Assembly (NCBI GenBank): GCA_964516765.1
Contig: CAZEWZ010000013.1
Span: forward strand, 1-43,691
Length of the DNA stretch: 43,691 nt
Direction: 5' to 3'
Source of the DNA: CAZEWZ01 sp964516765
Lineage (GTDB): Bacteria > Bacteroidota > Bacteroidia > Flavobacteriales > UBA7430
Shown: one piece after another, positions 1 to 8,516 of the stretch
Position numbering within the stretch: the stretch's first letter is position 1
Layout: every line of letters begins with the position of its first letter
Position numbers and translations under genes: made by a program
Notes under the pieces: generated by a model
What the model was told of the DNA's origin: nothing
The model's database searches: none
What the model saw: only the letters and a program-made list of their open reading frames with translations

Positions 1-54
1 CCTTCGACCGCCTCCTTAGAAGGGAGGTGCTCTATCCAGCTGAGCTACGAGCCC
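1..54 (-). tRNA. tRNA-Arg (anticodon UCU), 3' end cut by window edge
   Basis: Read on the minus strand, the sequence starts GGGCTCG (acceptor 5' side), then a D-arm (GCTC AGCTGGATA GAGC) and an anticodon arm CCTCC-CTTCTAA-GGAGG with anticodon TCT. The variable loop begins and then the window ends, so the T-arm and 3' acceptor strand lie outside. It is third in a row with tRNA-Pro and tRNA-Ser on the same strand and is probably co-transcribed with them. Confidence 0.93.
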
Positions 55-118
55 AATTTAATGGGAAGTTCATAACCGAGAACCGACGGGAGTTTAACTC
101 ATTAAAAAAAGAATTTCG

Positions 119-193
119 TCGGGGTGGCAGGATTCGAACCTGCGACCTCCTCGTCCCAAACGAGGCGCGATAACCGGGCTACGCTACACCCCG
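119..193 (-). tRNA. tRNA-Pro (anticodon UGG)
   Basis: The minus strand gives acceptor CGGGGTG pairing with CACCCCG plus discriminator A. The anticodon arm is CCTCG-TTTGGGA-CGAGG with anticodon TGG, and the T-arm is GCAGG-TTCGAAT-CCTGC. All four arms pair. The leading C of the acceptor stem is typical of bacterial tRNA-Pro. CCA is not encoded. Confidence 0.95.
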
Positions 194-220
194 AAAATTC
201 ATCTAATCTTATCAATATTG

Positions 221-309
221 CGGAGAGACAGGGATTCGAACCCTGGGTACCCCTTGCAGGGTACGACGATTTAGCAAACCGTTCCTTTCGGCCACTCAGG
301 CACCTCTCC
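221..309 (-). tRNA. tRNA-Ser (anticodon GCU)
   Basis: The minus strand gives acceptor GGAGAGG pairing with CCTCTCC-type sequence and discriminator G. The anticodon loop is TTGCTAA on stem ACGGT/ATCGT, anticodon GCT. A long variable arm built on GTACCCTGCAAGGGGTAC marks it as a class II tRNA. It is the promoter-proximal gene of the three-tRNA cluster. Confidence 0.95.
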
Positions 310-345
310 TATGTTAAAGAACTTTCAAAATTAATATATGGGGTG

Positions 346-376
346 CAAATATAGTTGCTATTTTTAAGGAAGCAAA
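346..376 (-). promoter_or_regulatory. Bacteroidota-type promoter of the tRNA cluster
   Basis: On the minus strand there is a -33 box TTTG (376 to 373), a 19-nt spacer, and a -7 box TATATTTG (353 to 346) that matches TAnnTTTG exactly. Transcription would start around 340, about 30 nt before the mature 5' end of tRNA-Ser. This is the best promoter match in the window. No SD or operator is expected here. Confidence 0.7.
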
Positions 377-439
377 TCTTTTAGAATAGTTTTTTAGGTC
401 CATTTCACATAGGGAATTACATTCCTTGTTAATATTATA

Positions 440-2530
440 TCAGCTGGGGTATTCTATACGAAGATGATAGATGTTCAATAGTTTTTTAATGAAAACTTTT
501 TTAATTGTATTTATCTCTTTAAGAGTAATAGATGCATTGTCAAATTGGCCTTCCTTCATTTGATCTTGAACAATTTTATTTACAAGAATACAAATATTAT
601 CACTGTTCTTGTCTTTTAGACTTCTTGAGGCTGCTTCTACTGAATCTGCCATCATCACTACAGCAGTTTCTTTAGAAAAAGGTTTTGGTCCTGGATATCG
701 AAATGATTCTACTTCATTCATTTTATCTGGAAATTTTTTAACATACGCTTTGTAAAAGTATTGTACCATTGCGTCTCCGTGGTGAGTTCTAATGAAATCA
801 ATAATCTGATCAGGAATTTTATTTTTCTTTCCTTTTTCTATTCCTTCGATTACATGCGATATAATAATTTCTGCACTTTCGTCTGCCGAAAGTTCGTCGT
901 GAGGATTGATTCCGGCCATTTGATTTTCAATAAAAAATAAAGGTTTGTCTAACTTACCAATATCATGATACAATGCCCCAGTTCTAACTAATAGTACATT
1001 TCCTCCAATTTCCATTATTGCTTTTTCAGCCAAACTACTAACCTGAAGAGAATGTTGAAAGGTTCCAGGAGCCTTTTCTGCCATCTCTTTCAATAATGGG
1101 TGATTAGTATCTGCTAATTCTAGTAAAGTTATATCAGATACTAAAGAGAATAATTTTTCATAAATATAAACTAAGGGATACGTAAAAAGAGTAAAAAAAG
1201 CACTTATCAATAGAAAACCATAAATCATAAAATCTTGACCAAAAAAATCTCCTTTAGTTATTAAAGAAACTCCCATAAAAGCGGTAAAATATACTATTGT
1301 TATTTTACCGACTGAAGTAAATAAATCAGATCGCTTATAAAGATTTTTAATACTCAATACTGAGAGAACTCCTGCCATAAATTGAATAAAAACAAAGTGA
1401 AATGGAACTGGAGCAAGCCAGCCAATCATAAACATGCTAATGATATGGATAAAAAGTGCAAGTCTTAAATCATAAAAAGATCGAACTAATAAAGGGAGAG
1501 TACAAAAAGGGACTACATATATTAAATTGTTATTAGAGAAGATTTGTGTAAACCTTGCTAAGGCAATAAATAAAATCATATTAACCAATAAAAATTTTAA
1601 GGCATTTAAATCATTAAAAAGTATTTTTCTATTCATTTTTAGAAATAAAAATAAAATCAAAAAACACATACTAATGATTATTCCTTGGCCAAGAATAATA
1701 AATATATTTGATCTATCAGTAATTCTAACGCCTTCAAATTCAGATTTATATGATATTAGTTTTAAATACGTCTTCGAGCTTATTGGCTCTCCTTTAGAGA
1801 TTATAAGTTCTCCTATTTCGACCTTTCCATTGACTTTAGAGACTTTATTGAGTTCGGTCGTAAGATTAATGTCTGTTGCCTTAGTGTCAAAAAGAATGTT
1901 TTGAACCAACGCTTCAGTTAAAATATTGATTATATCAGTATAATCCTGAGAATTTGACACATCAATTCTTTTTATAAGTTCAGTGGCTTGACTTATAGTA
2001 AAAAAAGAATTTAAATAGTATTCGTCTAGACCTTCACCCTTATCTAATAAAACAACATAATTACCCTCCTTACCATCAATATTTCCATTGTTTGTAATCA
2101 CACCTTTTTTATAAATATTATTCCAGAGAGAAATTATTTTTTTCTTTAGGCTTTCGTGGTACTTATTAAACTTTTTTTCAGATTTACTTTTTGGTTGGTT
2201 TTGATTTTTTTTGTTAAAAAATCGTTCTAATTGATAGTTTAATTTTTTTTCTCCTTCAATTTTTTTATCAGTATCTAGATAAAAACAAAATTTATTTTGA
2301 TCACTAACTTGTGCTTTTTCTAGATTAATCTCTTCCGCAGATTTCTGAATTGAAAACTCCATGTCAGAAATCAAGTTTTCATGGGGCCAAGGTCTTCCTT
2401 CAACAGCATCAAATATGAAACTTTTTTTTCTTGGCATAATATATAATGTCAAGGCGATAGCAATTAAAAAAAGACTTATTCTGTATATAGAAATGTGATT
2501 GTTTCGAATATATTCTAACCAATTATTCAT
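440..2530 (-). CDS. pgpH: 7TM HD-domain c-di-AMP phosphodiesterase (PgpH family)
   Basis: The 696-aa product has the layout of PgpH/YqfF proteins: a membrane anchor at about residues 14-33, a large extracytoplasmic 7TMR-HDED domain (about 35-270), a bundle of seven hydrophobic segments (about 275-480), and a cytoplasmic HD hydrolase domain. The metal-binding HDIGK motif is at about residues 521-525, with HH...D and further His/Asp downstream (for example THHGD). Family knowledge: PgpH hydrolyses c-di-AMP to pApA and so controls potassium and osmotic balance and cell-wall homeostasis. The start is an ATG at 2530; a possible -7 box TAACTTTG lies at 2574-2581 but I see no good -33 box. It is transcribed toward the tRNA cluster and no terminator is evident after it. 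The family assignment is firm; the substrate is inferred from homologues. Confidence 0.9.
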   Translation of the reverse strand: MNNWLEYIRNNHISIYRISLFLIAIALTLYIMPRKKSFIFDAVEGRPWPHENLISDMEFSIQKSAEEINLEKAQVSDQNKFCFYLDTDKKIEGEKKLNYQLERFFNKKNQNQPKSKSEKKFNKYHESLKKKIISLWNNIYKKGVITNNGNIDGKEGNYVVLLDKGEGLDEYYLNSFFTISQATELIKRIDVSNSQDYTDIINILTEALVQNILFDTKATDINLTTELNKVSKVNGKVEIGELIISKGEPISSKTYLKLISYKSEFEGVRITDRSNIFIILGQGIIISMCFLILFLFLKMNRKILFNDLNALKFLLVNMILFIALARFTQIFSNNNLIYVVPFCTLPLLVRSFYDLRLALFIHIISMFMIGWLAPVPFHFVFIQFMAGVLSVLSIKNLYKRSDLFTSVGKITIVYFTAFMGVSLITKGDFFGQDFMIYGFLLISAFFTLFTYPLVYIYEKLFSLVSDITLLELADTNHPLLKEMAEKAPGTFQHSLQVSSLAEKAIMEIGGNVLLVRTGALYHDIGKLDKPLFFIENQMAGINPHDELSADESAEIIISHVIEGIEKGKKNKIPDQIIDFIRTHHGDAMVQYFYKAYVKKFPDKMNEVESFRYPGPKPFSKETAVVMMADSVEAASRSLKDKNSDNICILVNKIVQDQMKEGQFDNASITLKEINTIKKVFIKKLLNIYHLRIEYPS

Positions 2531-2643
2531 GAGAATTCATTTCTTACGAACATAAACAAAATTGATATGCTTGCAAAGTTAATTTGATACTATCGACCTT
2601 TCATTTTTTGTATATTTATACTCTAATTAAAGATGTTCATATT

Positions 2644-3822
2644 ATGAAAGAAGTAGTTATAGTTTCAGCTGTTAGAACTCCCATTGGTAGTTTTGGTGGT
2701 ATGTTGTCTTCGGTTTCCGCTACCCAATTAGGTGCTTTTGCAATTCGTGGTGCCCTACAAAAAATTAGTTTAGATCCTACTTTAGTGGAAGAAGTTATAC
2801 TGGGTAATGTACTCCAAGCCAATTTAGGTCAAGCACCTGCAAGACAAGCTGCTATATCGGCAGGTATTCCTTACAATGTTCCCTGTACTACGATTAATAA
2901 AGTATGCTCTTCAGGAATGAAGGCTGTGATGATGGCTGCTCAAAGTATTAAAACTGGAGACAACGATATAGTCATTGCTGGGGGAATGGAAAATATGTCT
3001 GCAGTCCCATACTATATGGACAAAGCACGTTCTGGTTATCGTTTGGGAGATGGAGTAGTGATAGATGGTTTGGTCAAAGATGGATTAACTGATGTTTACA
3101 ATAAGGTTCATATGGGGGTATGTGCCGAAAAATGTGCTAAAGAAATGAACTTTTCTCGGGAGCAACAAGATAAATTTGCCCTTGAGTCCTATAAAAAGTC
3201 ATCAGAAGCTTGGTCTTCAGGTCGCTTTTATGATGAGGTTGTTCCGGTAGAAGTCCCGCAACGAAAAGCAGATGCTATTATGGTTTCTCAGGATGAAGAG
3301 TACAAGAATATCAATGAAGAGAAGTTCCTAAAATTACGTACTGTATTTAAGAAAGATGGAACTGTTACTGCTGGAAATGCATCTACGATTAATGACGGAG
3401 CTTCTGCTTTGATTTTGATGTCTGCCGAAAAAGCCAACGAATTTGGAATAGAGCCATTGGCTAAGATTTCTTCCTATGCCGATGCAGCCCATGAGCCCGA
3501 GTGGTTTACTACTGCTCCTGCAAAGGCTTTACCACTTGCTATTTCAAAGGCAGGAATACATTCTAGGGATATTGATTTCTGGGAATTAAATGAAGCTTTT
3601 TCTGTGGTAGGCTTGGCTAATATTCATAAACTGGGATTAAAGTCAAACCAAGTAAATGTAAATGGGGGAGCAGTGTCTCTTGGACATCCGTTGGGAAGTT
3701 CTGGCTCTCGAATTTTGGTTACACTTATTCATGTATTGAAGCAAAATGATGCGAATTACGGTGCTGCGGGAATATGCAACGGTGGAGGTGGAGCTTCAGC
3801 TATTGTTATTAAAAATATGTAA
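2644..3822 (+). CDS. Acetyl-CoA C-acyltransferase (thiolase)
   Basis: The ATG at 2644 gives 392 aa, the usual length of bacterial biosynthetic-type thiolases. The open frame continues upstream only to a TTG at 2584, which would add a non-conserved tail, so I reject that start. The catalytic residues sit at standard positions: nucleophile Cys88 (NKVCSSG), His348 (GGAVSLGHPLG) and Cys378 (CNGGGGAS). It condenses two acetyl-CoA, or cleaves 3-ketoacyl-CoA, in the cytoplasm. No other beta-oxidation gene is adjacent, so the direction in vivo cannot be told from context. A hairpin terminator follows directly. The gene stands alone between divergent pgpH and convergent rlmD. Confidence 0.95.
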   Translation: MKEVVIVSAVRTPIGSFGGMLSSVSATQLGAFAIRGALQKISLDPTLVEEVILGNVLQANLGQAPARQAAISAGIPYNVPCTTINKVCSSGMKAVMMAAQSIKTGDNDIVIAGGMENMSAVPYYMDKARSGYRLGDGVVIDGLVKDGLTDVYNKVHMGVCAEKCAKEMNFSREQQDKFALESYKKSSEAWSSGRFYDEVVPVEVPQRKADAIMVSQDEEYKNINEEKFLKLRTVFKKDGTVTAGNASTINDGASALILMSAEKANEFGIEPLAKISSYADAAHEPEWFTTAPAKALPLAISKAGIHSRDIDFWELNEAFSVVGLANIHKLGLKSNQVNVNGGAVSLGHPLGSSGSRILVTLIHVLKQNDANYGAAGICNGGGGASAIVIKNM

Positions 3823-3840
3823 TTATTAGTTTTATTCATA

Positions 3841-3869
3841 AAAAAGGCTTGATTTAGAGAGCCTTTTTT
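3841..3869. terminator. Bidirectional Rho-independent terminator
   Basis: The stem AAAAAGGCT (3841-3849) pairs with AGCCTTTTT (3860-3868) around a 10-nt loop, with a T-run on the plus strand and the mirrored A-run giving a T-run on the minus strand. It lies between the convergent thiolase and rlmD genes and can serve both. Confidence 0.85.
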
Positions 3870-3911
3870 ATTTTTTAATTTCCTAGTTCTAGTGTTTTAT
3901 CAATCATGTTT

Positions 3912-5357
3912 TTATTTCTCAAATAGAGCAATAGTCTCTACATGAGAAGTATGTGGAAATTGATCCACAAAACTAATTTTTTTTAGTTGATACCCCTCTT
4001 CTAGTAAATATTCTGTATCACGTGCCTGAGTTGCAGGATTACAGGATACATATACAAGTCTAGGTGCTTGAAGTTTTACAATTTTTTTGAGTGTTTTAGG
4101 CGCGATGCCAGCTCTGGGGGGGTCGAGAACAATAGTAGAAATTCGATTTTCATATTCTGGATATTTAACTAAAAATTTACCGACATCGGCGGCGTGAAAT
4201 GACAAAGCACCTAGACCGTTGCGCTGAGCATTTTTTTTGGCATCAATTATTGCTGATGAGACAATATCAACTCCTATTACTTCGGTGTTCTTCATTTGTT
4301 GAGACAAAATCTGTCCAATTGTTCCTGTCCCACAAAATAAATCCATGATCACATCCTGTTTTTGATCAGTATCTTGTACATAATCGACTACCTTTTGATA
4401 AAGCTTTTCTGCACATTTAGGATTGGTTTGAAAAAAACTTTTCATACTAATTTCAAAATCAAGTCCCAATATATTTTCAACAATTTTATCGTCCCCATAA
4501 ATTAAACTACTTTTTCCTTCAGACGATTGTATTCGATCGCCAACACTATCGTTAATGGAATGTAGCATTCCAGCTAATCTATCTCCTAGCAATTTTTTTA
4601 AAAGTTCAACAAATCCCTCCATATTAAATTTATCTATTCCGAAAGATGTAGTTACCAAGTTGAGAAGTATTTTATCCTTTGCATAGGATTTTCGAGCAAC
4701 AAGATATCTGAAAAAACCCTTTTTTTTTGGCGGATGCCATGCAGGTAAATTCGAATCTTTGAAGAAAGCTCTAAGCTGGGGAAAACTATTTTCTAGTTCT
4801 GTGTCAAAAAGGCCCGAATCTTTTTCTAAGTTTTCTACCATCCACCATGTACCTCTGTGTTTAAATCCAAATGCAAAATCATCTACACCTTTTTGTTGTT
4901 CGAAGTCATAACTAATGGCAGAGAATGAGTATTCCATCTTGTTGCGGTAATGCCACAAGTTGGGAGAAGAAATAAATTCGTCAAAATAATCGTCGATATT
5001 TTCGACATGGCCAATTCTTTTGAAGAGTTGAAGGCAAGTGTTCTTCTTATTTTTTTCTTGAATACCAATTGGAAGTTGGGCATAGGGTGCTCCGGGAATA
5101 AGTTGATATGGAATCTCATTCTCGTCTTTTGATTTTTCTATGACATTTATAAGTTTACATTCAGCATGGCTTTTCTTACATTTTTGAATGGATGCTAATA
5201 CTTTTTGGCCTGGCAATGTATGATCTACAAAGCACACAAAGTCTCCCTCTTCAGTTTTTATTTTAGCCAATCCTTTACCTCCATATGCGAGATCAATGAT
5301 ATTTAGTTCAATTTTTTGGCCCTTTTTAAATAGCCTATTGTTTCTTTCTCTTGCCAT
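3912..5357 (-). CDS. rlmD: RlmD-like 23S rRNA (uracil-C5)-methyltransferase
   Basis: This 481-aa protein has an N-terminal TRAM RNA-binding domain (about residues 8-65), a central insert, and a SAM-binding methyltransferase domain with MDLFCGTGTIG at about residue 341, LDPPRAG, and the nucleophile Cys439 in YVSCNP. It belongs to the TrmA/RumA/RlmCD family, which makes m5U in 23S rRNA or tRNA. RlmD/RumA relatives usually bind a 4Fe-4S cluster through a C.....CGGC-type segment after the TRAM domain. Here that place reads IPGAPYAQLPIGIQ, with no such cysteines. The exact target uridine is therefore uncertain. The start is an ATG at 5357; the gene is 66 nt downstream of wbqC and may be read from the same transcript. 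Confidence 0.85.
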   Translation of the reverse strand: MARERNNRLFKKGQKIELNIIDLAYGGKGLAKIKTEEGDFVCFVDHTLPGQKVLASIQKCKKSHAECKLINVIEKSKDENEIPYQLIPGAPYAQLPIGIQEKNKKNTCLQLFKRIGHVENIDDYFDEFISSPNLWHYRNKMEYSFSAISYDFEQQKGVDDFAFGFKHRGTWWMVENLEKDSGLFDTELENSFPQLRAFFKDSNLPAWHPPKKKGFFRYLVARKSYAKDKILLNLVTTSFGIDKFNMEGFVELLKKLLGDRLAGMLHSINDSVGDRIQSSEGKSSLIYGDDKIVENILGLDFEISMKSFFQTNPKCAEKLYQKVVDYVQDTDQKQDVIMDLFCGTGTIGQILSQQMKNTEVIGVDIVSSAIIDAKKNAQRNGLGALSFHAADVGKFLVKYPEYENRISTIVLDPPRAGIAPKTLKKIVKLQAPRLVYVSCNPATQARDTEYLLEEGYQLKKISFVDQFPHTSHVETIALFEK

Positions 5358-5423
5358 GAATTAAAGATAATTATTTTCTGTTTTTATAAATAATTGGGTT
5401 TGGGCTATATTTCTATGAAAGTT

Positions 5424-6047
5424 TTAGGCTTCAATAATTGTTTGTAGATATGTGATGCTCTCGGGTCCCTCATTAAACAGAAGATCAAGAATAGATAAGT
5501 TAGGGAGAAAGCCCTGAATAGATTCAAAAGTTTGGGGATATCTATGATATGTAGAAATTTGTTTAAGATTCTTTTTTGGATGTAATGAACTCCTTAAATC
5601 TAGATGATTTTCCAAAGGATTTATATAAATATTGCTAGTATTTACTTTGATTTTTATTCCTATTTCGCCACATAGATGTTTAAGTATTTGGCTATTAAAT
5701 ATAGATAGATTTTTCTCCTCAATAAAAAAAACCTCTTTTAGTTCTATTGAATAATAGTCAAAAAATGGACTTGAATTGTAGGCCGCACAAAGCGCTCTCC
5801 AATGTTTTGTTTTCCACTTATTTTTCATCTCTATATGTACATTTTTTAATGCAGTTTTGCTTGATGTAATGAGTGGGATACTTAAATCTAGAGCACCCTG
5901 AGCAGAATAGATTCTGCATCTATTTCTATAAGATTGCTTTTGGTAATGTTCCCCAAGATCTATTGTGCCTCCTCCGTATTTTACCAAATAAACGAAATAT
6001 GCAATGCACGGAAAGTAATGAGAACTCAAGATTAGTTTTTTATCCAT
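5424..6047 (-). CDS. WbqC-like family protein
   Basis: The 207-aa product begins with an SSHYFPCIAYF segment and carries RNRCRI, LSIPL and the W...H W...Y..SPFF.YY pattern seen in the WbqC family. Members occur in O-antigen clusters and, in Bacteroidota, next to lepB and dapB; the reaction they perform is not settled. No signal peptide or membrane segment is visible, so it is probably cytoplasmic. Its start overlaps the end of the second lepB by 16 bp (6032-6047), which implies coupled translation. Confidence 0.85.
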   Translation of the reverse strand: MDKKLILSSHYFPCIAYFVYLVKYGGGTIDLGEHYQKQSYRNRCRIYSAQGALDLSIPLITSSKTALKNVHIEMKNKWKTKHWRALCAAYNSSPFFDYYSIELKEVFFIEEKNLSIFNSQILKHLCGEIGIKIKVNTSNIYINPLENHLDLRSSLHPKKNLKQISTYHRYPQTFESIQGFLPNLSILDLLFNEGPESITYLQTIIEA

Positions 6048-6934
6048 TCTTCTATGCTTTTAAAGCATTCTGTTATGCTTAAGTTCTCCAAATTGATAAT
6101 TTGAATAGCAATGCTTGAAATAATATGATCTTCAGGGACAAACCCAAAATGTCTCGAATCAAAGGAATGGTGTCTATTGTCGCCAGCAACAAAAAAATAA
6201 TCTTGATCAAAAATATAATGACTACAGAGATTACCATCAATTTTAAATAATTCATTTTCGTATTTAATGGAGTGATTCTCGTAATCTTCTATGATTTTTT
6301 TATACAATGAGATATTGGAAACATTCAACAGAATAGAGTCTCCATTTTTTGGAACATAGAGAGGGCCGTAGAAATCTTGGTTCCAGGGAAAAATTGGGTC
6401 TGAGGGAAATACCGAGGAATCAAATTCGTTTTTATTTTGAACAATCATCTTAAGCTCAAAAGTAGAATTCCATTCTTGTATTTCTTTTTTTTGAATATTG
6501 TTGAGTGTCAAAATCCATTTTTTATCGTCCAGTTTTGTACTTTGTTTGATTCCCATTTTTAGAAGATGATCTTGATTAAGTATATCGTATGGATCCTCAA
6601 GAATGAAATCATATTTAAGACCAGCAATTTTGCTATTTTTTTGATTGGCGTCTATTTTAATCCATTCACCTGGCATTCCAATACAACGTTTTACATACAC
6701 TGTTTTGTCTTTAATGGTGCCTGAGTCTAATGGATAATAAAAGGCGAAAATATCATTTTTTTGAAGGGTTTTATGATTTCTAAACAGACTTTTTTCCCAT
6801 GTATTCATTATAATATAATCGCCTTTATTTAATGTGTTTGCCATCGAGTCTGAGACGACAATATAAGGTTGAAAAAACCAAAATTTAATGGCTAGTCCCA
6901 AGAGGAGTATTGATGAATATTTATAAAACCTCAT
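6032..6934 (-). CDS. lepB: Signal peptidase I, second paralogue
   Basis: This is a 300-aa S26 signal peptidase. A single N-terminal membrane segment (about residues 8-25) leads straight into box B with the catalytic serine in SDSM at Ser30. The general base is Lys82 in YVKRCIG, and box E is GDNRHHSFDSRHFG. Both dyad residues are present, so it should be active. It cleaves signal peptides of exported preproteins on the outer face of the inner membrane. An insert of more than 100 residues separates the Lys box from box E. Compared with the upstream paralogue it is far shorter and has fewer N-terminal membrane segments. It overlaps that gene by 14 bp and wbqC by 16 bp. Confidence 0.9.
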   Translation of the reverse strand: MRFYKYSSILLLGLAIKFWFFQPYIVVSDSMANTLNKGDYIIMNTWEKSLFRNHKTLQKNDIFAFYYPLDSGTIKDKTVYVKRCIGMPGEWIKIDANQKNSKIAGLKYDFILEDPYDILNQDHLLKMGIKQSTKLDDKKWILTLNNIQKKEIQEWNSTFELKMIVQNKNEFDSSVFPSDPIFPWNQDFYGPLYVPKNGDSILLNVSNISLYKKIIEDYENHSIKYENELFKIDGNLCSHYIFDQDYFFVAGDNRHHSFDSRHFGFVPEDHIISSIAIQIINLENLSITECFKSIEEWIKN

Positions 6935-8450
6935 TTTTCCTTCTTCTTTTTATAATCCTTGAAATGACATTCCAAAGAGTAATAAAAATTAAGAAATGAA
7001 CGAAATAAGATTTTGGATTTCCTTCTCCATGAATAAAGGTGAACATTCTGTTCCATCTAATTTTTTCAATTCCCGTTCGATTTGGATCAATACTCAACCA
7101 ATTGAAAACAGGTTTCCCAACCACATGGTTTTCTGGGACAAATCCCCAGAATCTTGAGTCTAAGGAATTGTGCCTATTGTCCCCCATCATCCAATAATAA
7201 TTCATTTTAAATCTATACTGATTAGTTTGTTTGTTGTTTATAAAAATACTATCATTTTTGATTTCCAATTTATTATCTTCGTAGTCTTCAATAATCTTAC
7301 TATATAAAGGAAGATTATCACTGTCAAGTATAAGGGTCGAACCTTTTTGAGGAATAAATATAGGTCCATAATTGTCCGTTGTCCAATTTCTTTTATTCCC
7401 CTTGGGAAACATTACACTTCCTTTTTGACTTTTCAGTAAATCGGGTTTTTCGATGCTTTCTACATTAGAAAGCTTGCTTAATTTTTCTCTATTTTCTAGA
7501 GTGAGCATCATGAGAAAAACTTTATTTTGTGTCATTTCACCCTGATAGGTTGCTAACACATTTGCATTTAATTTAACACCCTGTGTAATGATCTTATAGA
7601 TACTTCTTTCGCCTTTGTCAATTTCTGGGCAATCCAAACAATTGACTGTTCTTATATAAGGTTGTTCTTTAAATAACTGTGCATTTTCAGCATTCATATT
7701 AAATTTATACTCATGCAGAGGATAGACCTCTGTGATTTCATTTTCAAGTAAAAATTTATCTCTAAAACCTGATCCCTTACTTGTTACTATATAACTAAAT
7801 TGGCCATGAGATCTGTCTGGAAGAGGTTGCTCTTTCCCGTTAATATGAATTTTTTGATCAATGATTTCCAATACATCTCCTCCAATTCCGACACAGCGTT
7901 TCACATAATGTGTTTTTTTGTCAAAAGGCATATTTTCTTGCATTTCATCCACAGGATAATTGAATACAACAATATCATTATTTTTTATTGTGTCAAAGCC
8001 TGACAGCCTGTTATACCCCGTTTGAAACGAGCGGATATAGGAGCGACTATTAGAACCCAGTATTGTATTGTGCATAAAAGGTATAGAAAGAGGAGTGTTG
8101 GGTACATTTGGGCCATAATTTAGTTTGCTGACCAATAGAAAGTCTCCAATAAGCATTGACTTTTCCATCGAAGAAGTTGGAATAGTAAAGGGTTGAATGA
8201 TAAAGGTGTGAATTAATGTGGCACCGATTACTGCAAATAGAATGGCATTAGCCCATTCCTTCAGCGGCGAGCCTTTTTTCTTTTCTTTTTTTATTCTTTT
8301 AGTCCAGAAAGCCCAATGAATGTAATTCCAGTAAAAGTTATCTGCGATTATTAATAAGCCAAAATAGAACCAATTTACTCCAGAGACTTTAATCAATAAA
8401 ATATAGGCAAGACAAACGATGATAAATAAACCATGTTTTTTAATATTCAT
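6921..8450 (-). CDS. lepB: Signal peptidase I, long form
   Basis: This 509-aa S26 signal peptidase is long for the family. N-terminal hydrophobic segments occur at about residues 8-45 and 68-85, followed by the catalytic serine (PTSSM, Ser94), the catalytic lysine (HYVKRCVG, Lys184), a large extra domain of about 200 residues, box E (MMGDNRHNSLDSRFWG), and a C-terminal hydrophobic stretch with a basic tail (IIKRRRK). Family knowledge: it removes Sec signal peptides at the inner membrane. The segment before box E is recognisably shared with the adjacent shorter paralogue (KIIEDYE in both), so the pair probably arose by duplication. It follows dapB by 66 nt. Confidence 0.93.
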   Translation of the reverse strand: MNIKKHGLFIIVCLAYILLIKVSGVNWFYFGLLIIADNFYWNYIHWAFWTKRIKKEKKKGSPLKEWANAILFAVIGATLIHTFIIQPFTIPTSSMEKSMLIGDFLLVSKLNYGPNVPNTPLSIPFMHNTILGSNSRSYIRSFQTGYNRLSGFDTIKNNDIVVFNYPVDEMQENMPFDKKTHYVKRCVGIGGDVLEIIDQKIHINGKEQPLPDRSHGQFSYIVTSKGSGFRDKFLLENEITEVYPLHEYKFNMNAENAQLFKEQPYIRTVNCLDCPEIDKGERSIYKIITQGVKLNANVLATYQGEMTQNKVFLMMLTLENREKLSKLSNVESIEKPDLLKSQKGSVMFPKGNKRNWTTDNYGPIFIPQKGSTLILDSDNLPLYSKIIEDYEDNKLEIKNDSIFINNKQTNQYRFKMNYYWMMGDNRHNSLDSRFWGFVPENHVVGKPVFNWLSIDPNRTGIEKIRWNRMFTFIHGEGNPKSYFVHFLIFITLWNVISRIIKRRRKNEVL

Positions 8451-8516
8451 ATCATTAAATTTTAGGTATTCAAAATAAAATAAAAAAAGTATTGTAAATA
8501 TTTTTAATAATTAATG

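Noticed and set aside
124..354. A 76-codon plus-strand open frame starting MAGFEPATSSSQ
   Set aside because: It is antisense to the Pro and Ser tRNA genes; the GFEPA/GFEPW motifs are the translated antisense of the conserved GTTCGAATCC T-arm, a well-known false gene call.
2584..2643. N-terminal extension of the thiolase from a TTG
   Set aside because: The extension is not thiolase-like, and the ATG at 2644 gives the canonical length and active-site numbering (C88, H348, C378).
4014..4029. CACGTG core resembling a parS site inside rlmD
   Set aside because: Only about 11 of 16 positions match the universal parS consensus, and only one arm matches; a coding-sequence coincidence is more likely.
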